From Fidelibacterota bacterium UBA2986 (GTDB lineage Bacteria > Fidelibacterota > Marinisomatia > Marinisomatales > AB-629-J13), in the NCBI GenBank assembly GCA_002346675.1, contig DEAI01000030.1:1-31266 (forward strand): 31,266 nucleotides of DNA. The letters are read 5' to 3'. The position numbers were made by a program, and so were the translations under genes. The notes below the pieces were generated by a model, which was not told the DNA's origin, did not search any database, and saw only the letters and a program-made list of their open reading frames with translations. Shown here in pieces: positions 18,949-27,367 of the stretch (positions are counted from its first letter, which is position 1; each line of letters begins with the position of its first letter).

Positions 18949-19680
18949 ATGCCACGGTTTAAAATTATAATTCAATATGATGGAACAAATTACTGTGGAT
19001 GGCAATCTCAAAATAATGGTATTGCAGTCCAACAAGTTCTAGAAAATATTATCGGAGAATTCAATAACGGAAACCACATAAAATTAACAGGAGCAGGACG
19101 TACGGACTCTGGTGTCCACGCCTTAGGGCAAACTGCCCATTTTAATTTAAATACACATTTAGATACCTGTACGCTTTTAAAGGCAATCAATGCTAAATGT
19201 CCTATTGATATTTCTGTGATTAAGTGTGATGCTGTTTCTTCTGATTTTCATGCACGATTTTCAGCGGTCAGACGAATCTATAAATATCAATGCTATTTTG
19301 GAACCAATCCACTCTTTAGAAATCAGTGCTGGTTTTTATCTGAACCAAGTTTAGATAAATTAAACTCACTAGCGGATAAAATCACTGGAATAGGAGACTT
19401 TTTATCATTTTCAAAATGGGGTGGAGAAAAGAAAAACACAGAATGTGAGATCTTTCAATCTGTATGGAATAAAGTTAATAATATGGTAATTTTTACTATA
19501 TCTGCGAATCGATTTTTGCACCATATGGTTCGATATTTAATAGGAACTATGATAGCAGTTGAACAAAATAAATATTCTGAAGACGATTTCATTCAATTGC
19601 TTAATTTGCCGCAGAAAAATGTAGCTCTTCATAAGGCACCTGCTCAAGGGTTAATTCTGGAAAAAGTTATTTATGAATAA
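18949..19680 (+). CDS. truA: tRNA pseudouridine(38-40) synthase TruA
   Basis: Converts uridines 38-40 in the anticodon stem of many tRNAs to pseudouridine. The 243 residues match the family. Motifs: IIIQYDGTNYCGWQSQ at the N-terminus, catalytic D53 in GAGRTDSGVHALGQ, FHARFSAVRRIYKY, and the C-terminal FLHHMVRYLIGTM. It begins 19 bases after the previous gene and overlaps the HtrA-like protease gene by 8 bases. Confidence 0.95.
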   Translation: MPRFKIIIQYDGTNYCGWQSQNNGIAVQQVLENIIGEFNNGNHIKLTGAGRTDSGVHALGQTAHFNLNTHLDTCTLLKAINAKCPIDISVIKCDAVSSDFHARFSAVRRIYKYQCYFGTNPLFRNQCWFLSEPSLDKLNSLADKITGIGDFLSFSKWGGEKKNTECEIFQSVWNKVNNMVIFTISANRFLHHMVRYLIGTMIAVEQNKYSEDDFIQLLNLPQKNVALHKAPAQGLILEKVIYE

Positions 19681-20773
19681 AATATTTGTCTTTTTTATTT
19701 TAGTTGTTAATGGGCTTGCATTACAAGATGATATTTTGTCCTCTCGACACAATGCGATAACCCGAGCAATTAAAGATATCTCTCCTGCTGTTGCAAGCAT
19801 AAATGTTATTCAATTAAAAGAAGTATCAAGAAGGTCACCGTTTTCAGACCCATTTTTTGAGTTTTTCTTTCCCTATGAGTTGCATCGTCAGAAAGTTAAA
19901 AGTTCTGGCTCTGGAGTTGTTATAAGTCCGGATGGATATGTTTTGACCAATTTCCATGTAGTTGAAAATGCCCATGAAATAATTGTGACCCTTCCAGGAG
20001 GCGAAGAGTATGAATCAGAAATTATAGGTAAAGATCGCTATACCGACTTAGCGCTTTTAAAAATGGAAGGATCTGATTTTCCATTTGCATTATTGGGAAA
20101 TTCTGATGATTTAATCATAGGAGAATGGGTAATTGCTTTGGGGAATCCATATGGTCTTTTCGATGTAAGTGACCAGCCTACAGCTACTGCCGGAATTATT
20201 AGTGCCGTGAATATGGATTTTGGATTACAAGAATCAGGGCAAATATTTCAAGATATGATTCAGACAGATACTGCTATAAACCCTGGAAACAGTGGAGGGC
20301 CTTTAGTCAACGGGTTAGGAGAAGTCGTTGGAATCAATACATTTATTTTTACAGGTTCGAATTATACTCAAGGTTCCATAGGAATTGGGTTTGCAATTCC
20401 CATCAATCGAGCAAAAACTATTGCTGAGGAACTAAAAAATAAAGGCAGAATTGACAGAGACTATTCAACAGGTTTACAAGTACAGTCTTTGAACAAACGG
20501 GTTGCTCGATATTTAAATTTACCATTTGTGGAAGGAGTCATTGTAGTTGAAGTTGAAGAGGGAACATCAGGATATAAAGCAGGGATTGAAATTGCAGATA
20601 TAATTTTAGCGGTAAATGGAGTTAAAATTACAAGTGCTCATGATATTAAAAATGTTATTCTAAACCAGGATATTCGGTCTGGAGAAGAAATAACTGTTAA
20701 AGTTTATAGGGATGGACATACGAAATTAGTAACATTAAAGTTAGAAAAATTAAGTAAATCGTATTTGTATTGA
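19673..20773 (+). CDS. HtrA/DegP-type serine protease with one PDZ domain
   Basis: A periplasmic quality-control protease of 366 residues. It has an N-terminal signal or anchor (residues 3-17), then a trypsin-like domain with the catalytic triad H95 (LTNFHVVENA), D125 (YTDLALLK) and S207 (INPGNSGGPL), and one PDZ domain (about 265-360). A short Phe/Pro-rich segment (residues 56-68, FSDPFFEFFFP) precedes the protease domain as in DegP/DegS-like LA loops. One PDZ rather than two makes it more like DegS/HtrA than E. coli DegP. It overlaps truA and psd. Confidence 0.92.
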   Translation: MNKIFVFFILVVNGLALQDDILSSRHNAITRAIKDISPAVASINVIQLKEVSRRSPFSDPFFEFFFPYELHRQKVKSSGSGVVISPDGYVLTNFHVVENAHEIIVTLPGGEEYESEIIGKDRYTDLALLKMEGSDFPFALLGNSDDLIIGEWVIALGNPYGLFDVSDQPTATAGIISAVNMDFGLQESGQIFQDMIQTDTAINPGNSGGPLVNGLGEVVGINTFIFTGSNYTQGSIGIGFAIPINRAKTIAEELKNKGRIDRDYSTGLQVQSLNKRVARYLNLPFVEGVIVVEVEEGTSGYKAGIEIADIILAVNGVKITSAHDIKNVILNQDIRSGEEITVKVYRDGHTKLVTLKLEKLSKSYLY

Positions 20774-21423
20774 TGATTGTAAAAGAAGGATATCCGTTTA
20801 TTTTAGGGTTTTTAATTATAGCTCTTGGTTTGAGAGCAGTTGGTTCTTTGTTAGACTATCAATTGATAGTTAACCTTTCCATCATTCCTGCATTATTACT
20901 TCTGTTTTGTCTTAATTTTTTTAGGAACCCAAAAAGAGAAATTCCAAGTGAGGATGGGATAATAGTCTCGCCAGCAGATGGAAAGATAGTTAAGATAAGT
21001 CAGGTGGAAGATCCTAATATTGGTAGTGGGAATATAATTTCAATTTTTTTAAATGTATTCAATGTCCATATAAACAGAACTCCAATTGATGGGACTGTAA
21101 AATTAGTTAACTATAAAAAAGGCAAATTTTTGGCAGCCTTTAATCACTCAGCATCTGATGAAAATGAACAAACAAATATACACCTTGAATCTTCAGCAGG
21201 ATTAATAAAGTTAAAACAAATTGCTGGTCTCCTTGCTAGAAGGATACGTTGTTATGTCGATGATGGTTCGCAACTAAAAAAAGGAGAAAAATTTGGATTT
21301 ATTATGTTTGGTTCGAGGGTGGATATTATTCTTCCAGAGCACATAGATTTAATGGTTAAATTAGGACAGAAAGTCAAAGGTGGTGAATCAATCATAGGGA
21401 AATATAATGAGAAGAAAGTATAA
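20773..21423 (+). CDS. psd: Phosphatidylserine decarboxylase, short type
   Basis: Makes phosphatidylethanolamine from phosphatidylserine. It is the short (about 216-residue) class with N-terminal membrane helices. The self-cleavage site is IMFGSRVDIILPE, where the Ser at about residue 181 becomes the pyruvoyl group and splits the chain into beta and alpha subunits. Other family blocks are VSPADGKIV and FLNVFNVHINRTPIDG. The ATG at 20773 overlaps the preceding TGA by one base (TGATG); a TTG at 20770 is less likely. It is followed, with overlap, by pssA, so consecutive pathway steps are adjacent. Confidence 0.94.
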   Translation: MIVKEGYPFILGFLIIALGLRAVGSLLDYQLIVNLSIIPALLLLFCLNFFRNPKREIPSEDGIIVSPADGKIVKISQVEDPNIGSGNIISIFLNVFNVHINRTPIDGTVKLVNYKKGKFLAAFNHSASDENEQTNIHLESSAGLIKLKQIAGLLARRIRCYVDDGSQLKKGEKFGFIMFGSRVDIILPEHIDLMVKLGQKVKGGESIIGKYNEKKV

Positions 21424-22186
21424 ATCAAGTAGACTAAAAAGAAGACGATTTAACAAAAGAGTTATTCCAAACTTGTTAACTGTAATCAACATGTTTTTAG
21501 GCTTTATATCAATTGGAATGCTTATAAATGGTAAACCAGTTCACGCAGGTTGGGTGATTCTAATTGCAGGAGTATTTGATTCTATAGATGGTAAAATTGC
21601 AAGGCTTTTAAATATTCCATCAAGATTTGGTACTGAATTTGATTCTTTTGCAGATACTATCTCTTTTTGTGCATCTCCTGCTCTATTGATTTATACAGTC
21701 TATGTGAATGGAATGGAACCAATATTAGGTGGTCTCATTAGCTTTATACCGCTTGTTTTTGGGACTATTCGATTGGCTCGATTTAATTTAGATTATTCTG
21801 AGTCTAAGGCATATTTTTCGGGTCTTCCTACCCCGGTGAGTGCTCTAACACTCTATGGTTTTTTTCTGTTTCATTTTCAGTTGAGTGGACATCATGGAGA
21901 CCCGCGTATTCTACTTGTTTTGATGGTTATCCTTGGATTTCTTATGGTCAGTCCATTGAGATTTAATAAGCTTCCTATTTTTTCATTTAAAGAGGGGAGG
22001 TCAAACACTATACGTCTCTTAGGATTAGGACTATTTATTATATCTCTATTTATTTGGAAGGGGTTAGTATTATTTCCAATCTCAGTGTGTTATATTGCCT
22101 ACAACATCATTAATTGGCTTATAAGTAATCGTATACATCCTTCAGAAATAGGTGAAATTGAGAACCGGGTTGATGCAGTTGAATAA
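21407..22186 (+). CDS. pssA: CDP-diacylglycerol-serine O-phosphatidyltransferase
   Basis: Makes phosphatidylserine from CDP-diacylglycerol and serine, the substrate for psd just upstream. The 259-residue membrane protein has the CDP-alcohol phosphatidyltransferase motif DGxxAR(x8)GxxxDxxxD, running from DGKIAR near residue 63 to FDSFAD near 85. About seven hydrophobic segments are visible, and the N-terminus is very basic (RRKYKSSRLKRRR). ATG 21407 has AGGGA at 21396-21400 and overlaps the end of psd by 17 bases. Confidence 0.94.
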   Translation: MRRKYKSSRLKRRRFNKRVIPNLLTVINMFLGFISIGMLINGKPVHAGWVILIAGVFDSIDGKIARLLNIPSRFGTEFDSFADTISFCASPALLIYTVYVNGMEPILGGLISFIPLVFGTIRLARFNLDYSESKAYFSGLPTPVSALTLYGFFLFHFQLSGHHGDPRILLVLMVILGFLMVSPLRFNKLPIFSFKEGRSNTIRLLGLGLFIISLFIWKGLVLFPISVCYIAYNIINWLISNRIHPSEIGEIENRVDAVE

Positions 22187-22466
22187 GCGCTCTCTTGGAT
22201 TCATTTTCATTGTTCTATTTAGTGGAACAATAGTTGGCTCAGTCTTGGGTGAACTTATTGGTTGGATAATGCCGGAGGGTGTAGTAAAACAATTTTTTCT
22301 AATGGGAGTACATATAGATTTAGCAGGATTAGCAGGAATAGAATCAGGTGTAATTGTTTTGAATTTAATTGTGTTAACTCTGAAGTTTGGTTTAACTATC
22401 AAATTAAATTTTATAGGATTGGTAGGGTTGTCCGCTGCTTATTACTTTTTAAGATTTTTCAGGTAG
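22173..22466 (+). CDS. Small membrane protein, DUF4321-like
   Basis: About 97 residues with three hydrophobic segments and the GSVLGELIGWIMP stretch that I associate with DUF4321 proteins. The C-terminal half (LTLKFGLTIKLNFIGLVGL) fits the same family. Function unknown. The frame is open from a GTG at 22152, but ATG 22173 (MQLNKRSLGF) gives a compact N-terminus ahead of the first helix; it overlaps the end of pssA by 14 bases. No strong ribosome binding site is visible for either start. Confidence 0.7.
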   Translation: MQLNKRSLGFIFIVLFSGTIVGSVLGELIGWIMPEGVVKQFFLMGVHIDLAGLAGIESGVIVLNLIVLTLKFGLTIKLNFIGLVGLSAAYYFLRFFR

Positions 22467-22502
22467 TGAAACTCAGGTAAAATCAAATTATTATTTTAAC
22501 AC

Positions 22503-22509
22503 AAAGGAG
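22503..22509 (+). promoter_or_regulatory. Strong ribosome binding site upstream of tatA
   Basis: AAAGGAG is among the best Shine-Dalgarno matches in the window. It lies 5 bases before an out-of-frame ATG at 22515 (an 11-codon frame ending at TAA 22545-22547) and 12 bases before the in-frame ATG at 22522. The canonical TatA N-terminus MFNLGPWE starts at ATG 22540, which the mini-frame overlaps by 8 bases. Confidence 0.6.
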
Positions 22510-22521
22510 CAGGTATGTATC

Positions 22522-22758
22522 ATGTATATAGAAAAAGCGATGTTTAATCTCGGGCCTTGGGAAATTATACTAATTTTATTAGTTGTTTTGTTACTGTTTG
22601 GAGCAAAGCGTCTTCCTGAGCTTGCAAAGGGCTTAGGGCAGGGAATTAAAGAATTTAAGGGTGCTATGAGTGAAGCAAAACAGGAGATTGAGGATGCAAC
22701 AGATGTAGAGAATTCAGATTCAAAGAAAAAGGAGGCCGATAAATCTGCAGCTGACTAA
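22522..22758 (+). CDS. tatA: Sec-independent translocase protein TatA
   Basis: The pore-forming subunit of the twin-arginine translocase, which moves folded proteins across the inner membrane. The 78-residue protein has the family pattern: FNLGPWEIILILLVVLLLFG (membrane helix), the FGxKxLPEL hinge (FGAKRLPEL), an amphipathic helix (GLGQGIKEFK) and an acidic/Lys-rich tail. The start is uncertain: ATG 22522 adds six residues, while ATG 22540 gives the usual MFNLGPWE beginning (72 residues). tatC is not in the window. The bat cluster begins 59 bases downstream. Confidence 0.93.
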   Translation: MYIEKAMFNLGPWEIILILLVVLLLFGAKRLPELAKGLGQGIKEFKGAMSEAKQEIEDATDVENSDSKKKEADKSAAD

Positions 22759-22817
22759 TATGTTTTAAATTTAATCTATAAAAATTTTCACTTATATTAT
22801 CTAAACAAATACCTGAA

Positions 22818-23789
22818 ATGATATTTGCTAATCCATTATTTTTAATAGTTTTACTAATAATTCCAATCTACGAACTATGGTATCGTAAATCTGGGAAAAA
22901 GCGTGAGAGCGTAGTTCAAATTTCATCAAAATATTTGATGACTGATTCGTTGATCAAAAGCGGGAAAAATAAGCATTTAATATTGAGGGTGATGAGCACA
23001 AGTATTTTAGTTCTTATCATATTTGGACTTTCCAGACCTCAGCTAGTAGATAATTTACAAAAATCAAGAGTCGATGTTGTGGATATTGTTTTAGTGCTAG
23101 ATATTTCTAGCAGTATGTTGGCAGAGGATTTTAAACCAAATAGGTTGGAAGCTGTTAAAATAAAAGCAGAACAGTTTATACAGAGTCGATCTGGAGACAG
23201 GATAGGATTACTGGTTTTCGCAGGTGAAACATTTATTCAATGTCCGCTTACAGTGGACTCGGATGTTATAGGGAAGTTATTAGCAGAAGTTTCAGTTGCA
23301 GAAAAGAAATATGATGGAACCGCAATTGGCATGGCGATTGTAAATGCTGTAAATAGACTCCGTGGTAGTAATGCACAAAGTAAAGTTATGGTTCTATTAT
23401 CTGATGGGAGTAATAATGCAGGGGAACTAGATCCTCTAACTGCGGCAGATATAGCTAAAGAATTTGATATAAAAATTTATACTATAGGAGCAGGAACAAA
23501 TCAGGCAACTACTTTTATCCCTCGCCAAGGATATATCAGAAATGAGATAGATGAGAAAACTCTACAAGAGATTGCCAACAGAACTAATGGTAAATACTTT
23601 CGAGCATTAGATGAAGAATCACTTGAAGATATATATAAAGAGATTGACCAACTAGAGAGGACAGAAATTGAAGTAAAACAATATACTCAATATAGAGAAT
23701 TGTATGCTGTTTTTCTTATCCCCGCTCTATTTCTGGGGCTTTTAAATGAGCTAATTGAAAGATTCATTTTTAAGAGATCATTTAAATGA
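22818..23789 (+). CDS. batA: BatA, VWA-domain membrane protein
   Basis: First gene of a bat (Bacteroides aerotolerance-type) cluster. The 323-residue protein has an N-terminal helix, a second helix near residues 56-71, a VWA domain, and a C-terminal helix near 295-310. The metal-ion adhesion site is complete: D95-x-S97-x-S99 (LDISSSM), T168 (DGTAIGMAI) and D195 (LLSDGSNN). Such proteins likely form an envelope complex; the biochemical role is not settled. Usually moxR and a DUF58 gene precede batA, but here tatA does. The stop overlaps batB (ATGA). Confidence 0.9.
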   Translation: MIFANPLFLIVLLIIPIYELWYRKSGKKRESVVQISSKYLMTDSLIKSGKNKHLILRVMSTSILVLIIFGLSRPQLVDNLQKSRVDVVDIVLVLDISSSMLAEDFKPNRLEAVKIKAEQFIQSRSGDRIGLLVFAGETFIQCPLTVDSDVIGKLLAEVSVAEKKYDGTAIGMAIVNAVNRLRGSNAQSKVMVLLSDGSNNAGELDPLTAADIAKEFDIKIYTIGAGTNQATTFIPRQGYIRNEIDEKTLQEIANRTNGKYFRALDEESLEDIYKEIDQLERTEIEVKQYTQYRELYAVFLIPALFLGLLNELIERFIFKRSFK

Positions 23790-24805
23790 ATATACAGTTT
23801 CCATTTGTTTTTTTATTTCTAATTGCAATCGTAGTTATCCTTGTTTTGAGTAAAAATAAAAAATCACTTACATATATACTTCAAATTCAATCTGAACATC
23901 TAAAAGACCATTTTTTGCACCAAGTTGATTTAAGTAAAAATAAATGGAAAAAAAGGTTCCGCTTAGCAGGACTAATCTTTTTGATGATATCTGCTTCAGG
24001 TGTCCAAATTGGGACAAAGGTTAAACCTATAGAGAGAAAAGGTGTTGATTTGATTTTTGCGGTAGATGTCTCTGTCAGTATGAATGCAGAAGACGTAAAA
24101 CCTAACCGTCTGGAAAAAGCTAAGTTTGAGATAACTCAAATCATAAAGCAATTGAAAGGAGATAGAGTGGGAATCATCGTTTTTGCTGGGACAAGTCACC
24201 TTTATTTACCGCTCACATCTGACTACGAGGCAGCTGTATTGTTTTTAGATGAAATTGATACAGAAATGATCCCTACCCAGGGAACGTCTATAAGCTCTGC
24301 ACTTACTACGGGGATTTCTGCTTTTACCGAAGAAAATGAAAAATACAAAGTATTGATATTGATTACTGATGGAGAGGATCACGAAGGAAAGGCAATAGGG
24401 ATAACGGAGAAAGCAACTCAAACGGGAATCATAATCCATACTGTTGGTGTTGGGTCGGTCTCTGGTTCGCTAATCCCTGTGGTAGATAAAAAGACAGAAA
24501 ACTCATCATACAAAAGAGACCGCCAAGGGAAATTGATTACTTCAGTTCTAAATGAGGGTATTCTAAAGGAAATAGCGTCCGCGGGAAATGGTATATATCT
24601 GAGGTTTGATAATCGGTCAGCTAGCTATAAAAGTATTACTGCGGCTATCAATCAAATGGAAAAAAAAACAATCAGCACACATGAATTCTCTGAGTATGAA
24701 GACCAGTTTCAATATTTTGGGGCTATAGCTCTATGTATGTTTTTAGCAGCTTTTATTATTCCAACAAAAAAAACATTAAAAAGAAACTCGGAAGATATAT
24801 TTTGA
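23786..24805 (+). CDS. batB: BatB, VWA-domain membrane protein
   Basis: A 339-residue paralogue of batA with the same design: N-terminal helix (about 5-22), second helix (61-71), VWA domain and C-terminal helix (about 310-325). The metal site is intact (D94-x-S96-x-S98 in VDVSVSM, T167, D195 in ITDGEDHE). The shared NAEDVKPNRLE / LAEDFKPNRLE segment after the metal site links BatA and BatB. It starts inside the batA stop, and its TGA is overlapped by the TTG start of batC. Confidence 0.9.
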   Translation: MNIQFPFVFLFLIAIVVILVLSKNKKSLTYILQIQSEHLKDHFLHQVDLSKNKWKKRFRLAGLIFLMISASGVQIGTKVKPIERKGVDLIFAVDVSVSMNAEDVKPNRLEKAKFEITQIIKQLKGDRVGIIVFAGTSHLYLPLTSDYEAAVLFLDEIDTEMIPTQGTSISSALTTGISAFTEENEKYKVLILITDGEDHEGKAIGITEKATQTGIIIHTVGVGSVSGSLIPVVDKKTENSSYKRDRQGKLITSVLNEGILKEIASAGNGIYLRFDNRSASYKSITAAINQMEKKTISTHEFSEYEDQFQYFGAIALCMFLAAFIIPTKKTLKRNSEDIF

Positions 24806-25617
24806 AGTTTAAAAAAATGCTTACTATTTATCTTGTCTTTCTTTTTGTTCCTCGATTAATGGCAGATGAAGATAAAGGAATTAAATATTTTCAAAATGGA
24901 GATTATGAAAAAGCCCTACAATATTATGAATCTGTACTTCAAAAAGAAATTGATAACAAGGAGGCAAAGTTTGGCTTGGGAACAGTTACTTTTCAGACAG
25001 AAGATATCCAGTCAGCAGAGGAAGCATTTAAGCAAACTTTAAGCTCTGAAGATATTCAGCTCCAATCTAAGGCACACTATAACTTAGGTAATTTATATTA
25101 CCATAAGCAGGAATTAGATCAAAGTCTCGCTCATTTTAAAAAATCAATTGAATTAAATCCATCTGACTCTGATGCAAAGTGGAATTATGAATTAGTGCAG
25201 AACATAAAAAGACAACAACAAAACCAGAAAAATGAATCTGAGGATGATTCCAAAAACAAAGAAGAAAAAGAACAGAAAGATCAATCGCAACAACAACAAG
25301 ACAAAAAGCAACAACAAGATAAAAAAGAGTCAAAAGAAAATCAGGAACAAGAGCCTTCAGAATCAGATAAAAAAGAGGAGGAACAAAAAAAGGAACAAAA
25401 AGATAATAAATCCCAAAAAGAAAATGAAAAGAATCAAACTGAAGAAGAAAACCAACCACAGCCCAACCAAAGTCAAGAAGAGAAAGAGTTAGCAGATACA
25501 AGCAAGACTAAAATGAATGCTCAAGCCATACTCAACGCGCTAAAGGATAAGGAAAAAATTAATAAAAGACGTCAAATTAAACCTATGAAATCGAGGAAAA
25601 TGGAGAAAGATTGGTAA
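24802..25617 (+). CDS. batC: BatC, TPR protein with low-complexity tail
   Basis: A tetratricopeptide-repeat protein of about 271 residues. A signal peptide (LTIYLVFLFVPRLMA, cleavage before DEDKG) is followed by about three TPR units (residues 26-135) including AHYNLGNLYYHKQELDQSLAHF. Then comes a 100-residue tract made almost wholly of Lys, Glu, Gln, Asn, Ser and Asp. The last 30 residues (AQAILNALKDKEK...EKDW) match the conserved BatC C-terminus that ends in a Trp. TTG 24802 overlaps the batB stop (TTGA) with GGAAGA upstream and gives a basic n-region MKFKK; ATG 24817 is an alternative. Confidence 0.85.
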   Translation: MKFKKMLTIYLVFLFVPRLMADEDKGIKYFQNGDYEKALQYYESVLQKEIDNKEAKFGLGTVTFQTEDIQSAEEAFKQTLSSEDIQLQSKAHYNLGNLYYHKQELDQSLAHFKKSIELNPSDSDAKWNYELVQNIKRQQQNQKNESEDDSKNKEEKEQKDQSQQQQDKKQQQDKKESKENQEQEPSESDKKEEEQKKEQKDNKSQKENEKNQTEEENQPQPNQSQEEKELADTSKTKMNAQAILNALKDKEKINKRRQIKPMKSRKMEKDW

Positions 25618-25624
25618 ATTAAAT

Positions 25625-27367
25625 ATGGCTATATTCACTCATATTTTGAGATTCGTTAGTAAATATCTACCTCTAGGTTTTACCCTTCATTTTGTTTTTG
25701 GTTTGAGCGTGAGCGCTTCGGTTGACCAAAATAATTTATCTTTAGATGATGTCCTCGAGTTTACAGTTGAAGCAACTGACGCAAGTGAAAACCCTCAGGT
25801 TGATATTTCACCATTGTCAAAAAATTTTTTGACAATCAGTGGACCCAGCCAACAGACAAACATCTCATGGGTAAATGGACGGATGACATCAACGCGCAGC
25901 TTATCTTGGACCTTATCTCCTAAAAAAACAGGTCATCTCTATATTCCTGCATTAGCTGTAAAGCTGGGAAAATCCAACCTAAAAACAAATCCGATTAAAA
26001 TACAAGTGTTGAAAAAAGCTTCTAGATATAAAAAAGATGACTCCCCAAATCACTTTATTCAAGTTCTGGTGGATAGGGAAACTGCATATTTAGGTGAACA
26101 GATCACTGTTACTTATCAATTATTTACCAGAACTGATTTGTCTATTGAAAGTGTTGATTTACCAGAATTTGTAGGTTTTTGGACAGAAAACTTATATTCA
26201 CCCCGTCAAATTAACATGAGAGAGGTGTCTCTTAGTGGAGTTCGATATAAGAAAGCGAAGCTATATAGCGTTGCATTGTTTCCAACAAAAACAGGTAAAC
26301 TATCTCTAGCTTCTTATACGGTAAACGCCAAAGTATTTGTGGAGTCAAAAAAATCAAAAAGGCGTGATCCGTTTTTTGATATTTTTGATACATTCTCCTC
26401 GCGACAGAGTGTTCGCAAAGTGCTAAAGTCTGAAATTAAATCGATCCAGGTATTAGATTACCCAAATGGCAAACCGAGTGATTTTACAGGAGCAGTTGGG
26501 AGTTATACAATTCAAACATCTGTAGATGTAAATAATGTCAAAGCAAATGAAGCGGTTACGTTTTATATAGAGGTCAATGGATCTGGGAATCTCTCGCTAT
26601 TTAGTCTTCCAGATTTAACCTTTCCTAGTACCATGGAAGTATTTCCTCCAGCTAGTGAAATTAAAAAGGACTCATTTCGGGATGAGATTACTGGAACAAT
26701 GCGATGGGAATATGTAATTATTCCAAGGCAGCCAGGGAAATTTAATCTCCCCCGTGTAGAGCTCCCATTTTTTAATCCAAAAACAAAAAATTGGAAACGT
26801 GCAAAAGCTCACTCTATTCTGGTTTCAGTGGCCCCTGGGACCAACCTATCCAGCTCTCCTCAAGGGTTAACCAAACAGGAAGTAGCACTTTTAGGCAAAG
26901 ATATTCGTTATCATAGAACAGGTATACCAAAATGGAATCAAGGAAAAGATATATCATTAATTGTCGTGGTATTTTATTCTCTAGCTGCGTGTGGTTTTAT
27001 CTTTCCCGGAATCATAAATTCATTTCAAGATAAACACCTTCAGGGAACAGGAATTCGCCAGTCCAAAAAAGCTCTACAAAAAGCAATCAAATCAATAAAA
27101 AATCTTAGAGATGACCAGTTTGACCTCTGCGCAGGAGTTATTTATACATATTTAAAAGAAAGATTTTATCTTAAAACAGATATATTGGACCCGTCTACCG
27201 TTTCTATATTATTAGAAAATGTTATCTTATCTGAGGAATTAAATGAATTAGTTGAGCTATTGAATAGGTTTGATGCGGGACGATATTCTCCACAGTCAAG
27301 CGGTTTAGATGGAAATATCATTTCCACTGCTATAGGTGTTATGAATAAAATTGATAGACATGGTTAA
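25625..27367 (+). CDS. batD: BatD, oxygen-tolerance family protein
   Basis: A 580-residue envelope protein. An N-terminal signal (cleavage near SVSASV) leads into repeated immunoglobulin-like beta domains with the BatD pattern of strands (SLSWTLSPKKTGHLYIPAL, ETAYLGEQITVTYQLF, YVIIPRQPGKFNLPRVELPFF). A transmembrane helix sits near residues 442-462, with a cytoplasmic C-terminal helical tail. It starts 7 bases after batC and overlaps batE by 8. Family members are structural; no catalytic residues are known. Confidence 0.87.
   Translation: MAIFTHILRFVSKYLPLGFTLHFVFGLSVSASVDQNNLSLDDVLEFTVEATDASENPQVDISPLSKNFLTISGPSQQTNISWVNGRMTSTRSLSWTLSPKKTGHLYIPALAVKLGKSNLKTNPIKIQVLKKASRYKKDDSPNHFIQVLVDRETAYLGEQITVTYQLFTRTDLSIESVDLPEFVGFWTENLYSPRQINMREVSLSGVRYKKAKLYSVALFPTKTGKLSLASYTVNAKVFVESKKSKRRDPFFDIFDTFSSRQSVRKVLKSEIKSIQVLDYPNGKPSDFTGAVGSYTIQTSVDVNNVKANEAVTFYIEVNGSGNLSLFSLPDLTFPSTMEVFPPASEIKKDSFRDEITGTMRWEYVIIPRQPGKFNLPRVELPFFNPKTKNWKRAKAHSILVSVAPGTNLSSSPQGLTKQEVALLGKDIRYHRTGIPKWNQGKDISLIVVVFYSLAACGFIFPGIINSFQDKHLQGTGIRQSKKALQKAIKSIKNLRDDQFDLCAGVIYTYLKERFYLKTDILDPSTVSILLENVILSEELNELVELLNRFDAGRYSPQSSGLDGNIISTAIGVMNKIDRHG

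Noticed and set aside
25232..25492. An 86-codon plus-strand frame inside batC, Lys/Asn/Ile-rich.
   Set aside because: It is an out-of-frame reading of the repeat tract; the TPR and KDW-ending frame of batC is the real one.
25136..25501. A 121-codon minus-strand frame opposite batC.
   Set aside because: It is the complement of the A-rich low-complexity tract; its Phe/Leu-rich product is a composition artefact, and no minus-strand gene exists elsewhere.
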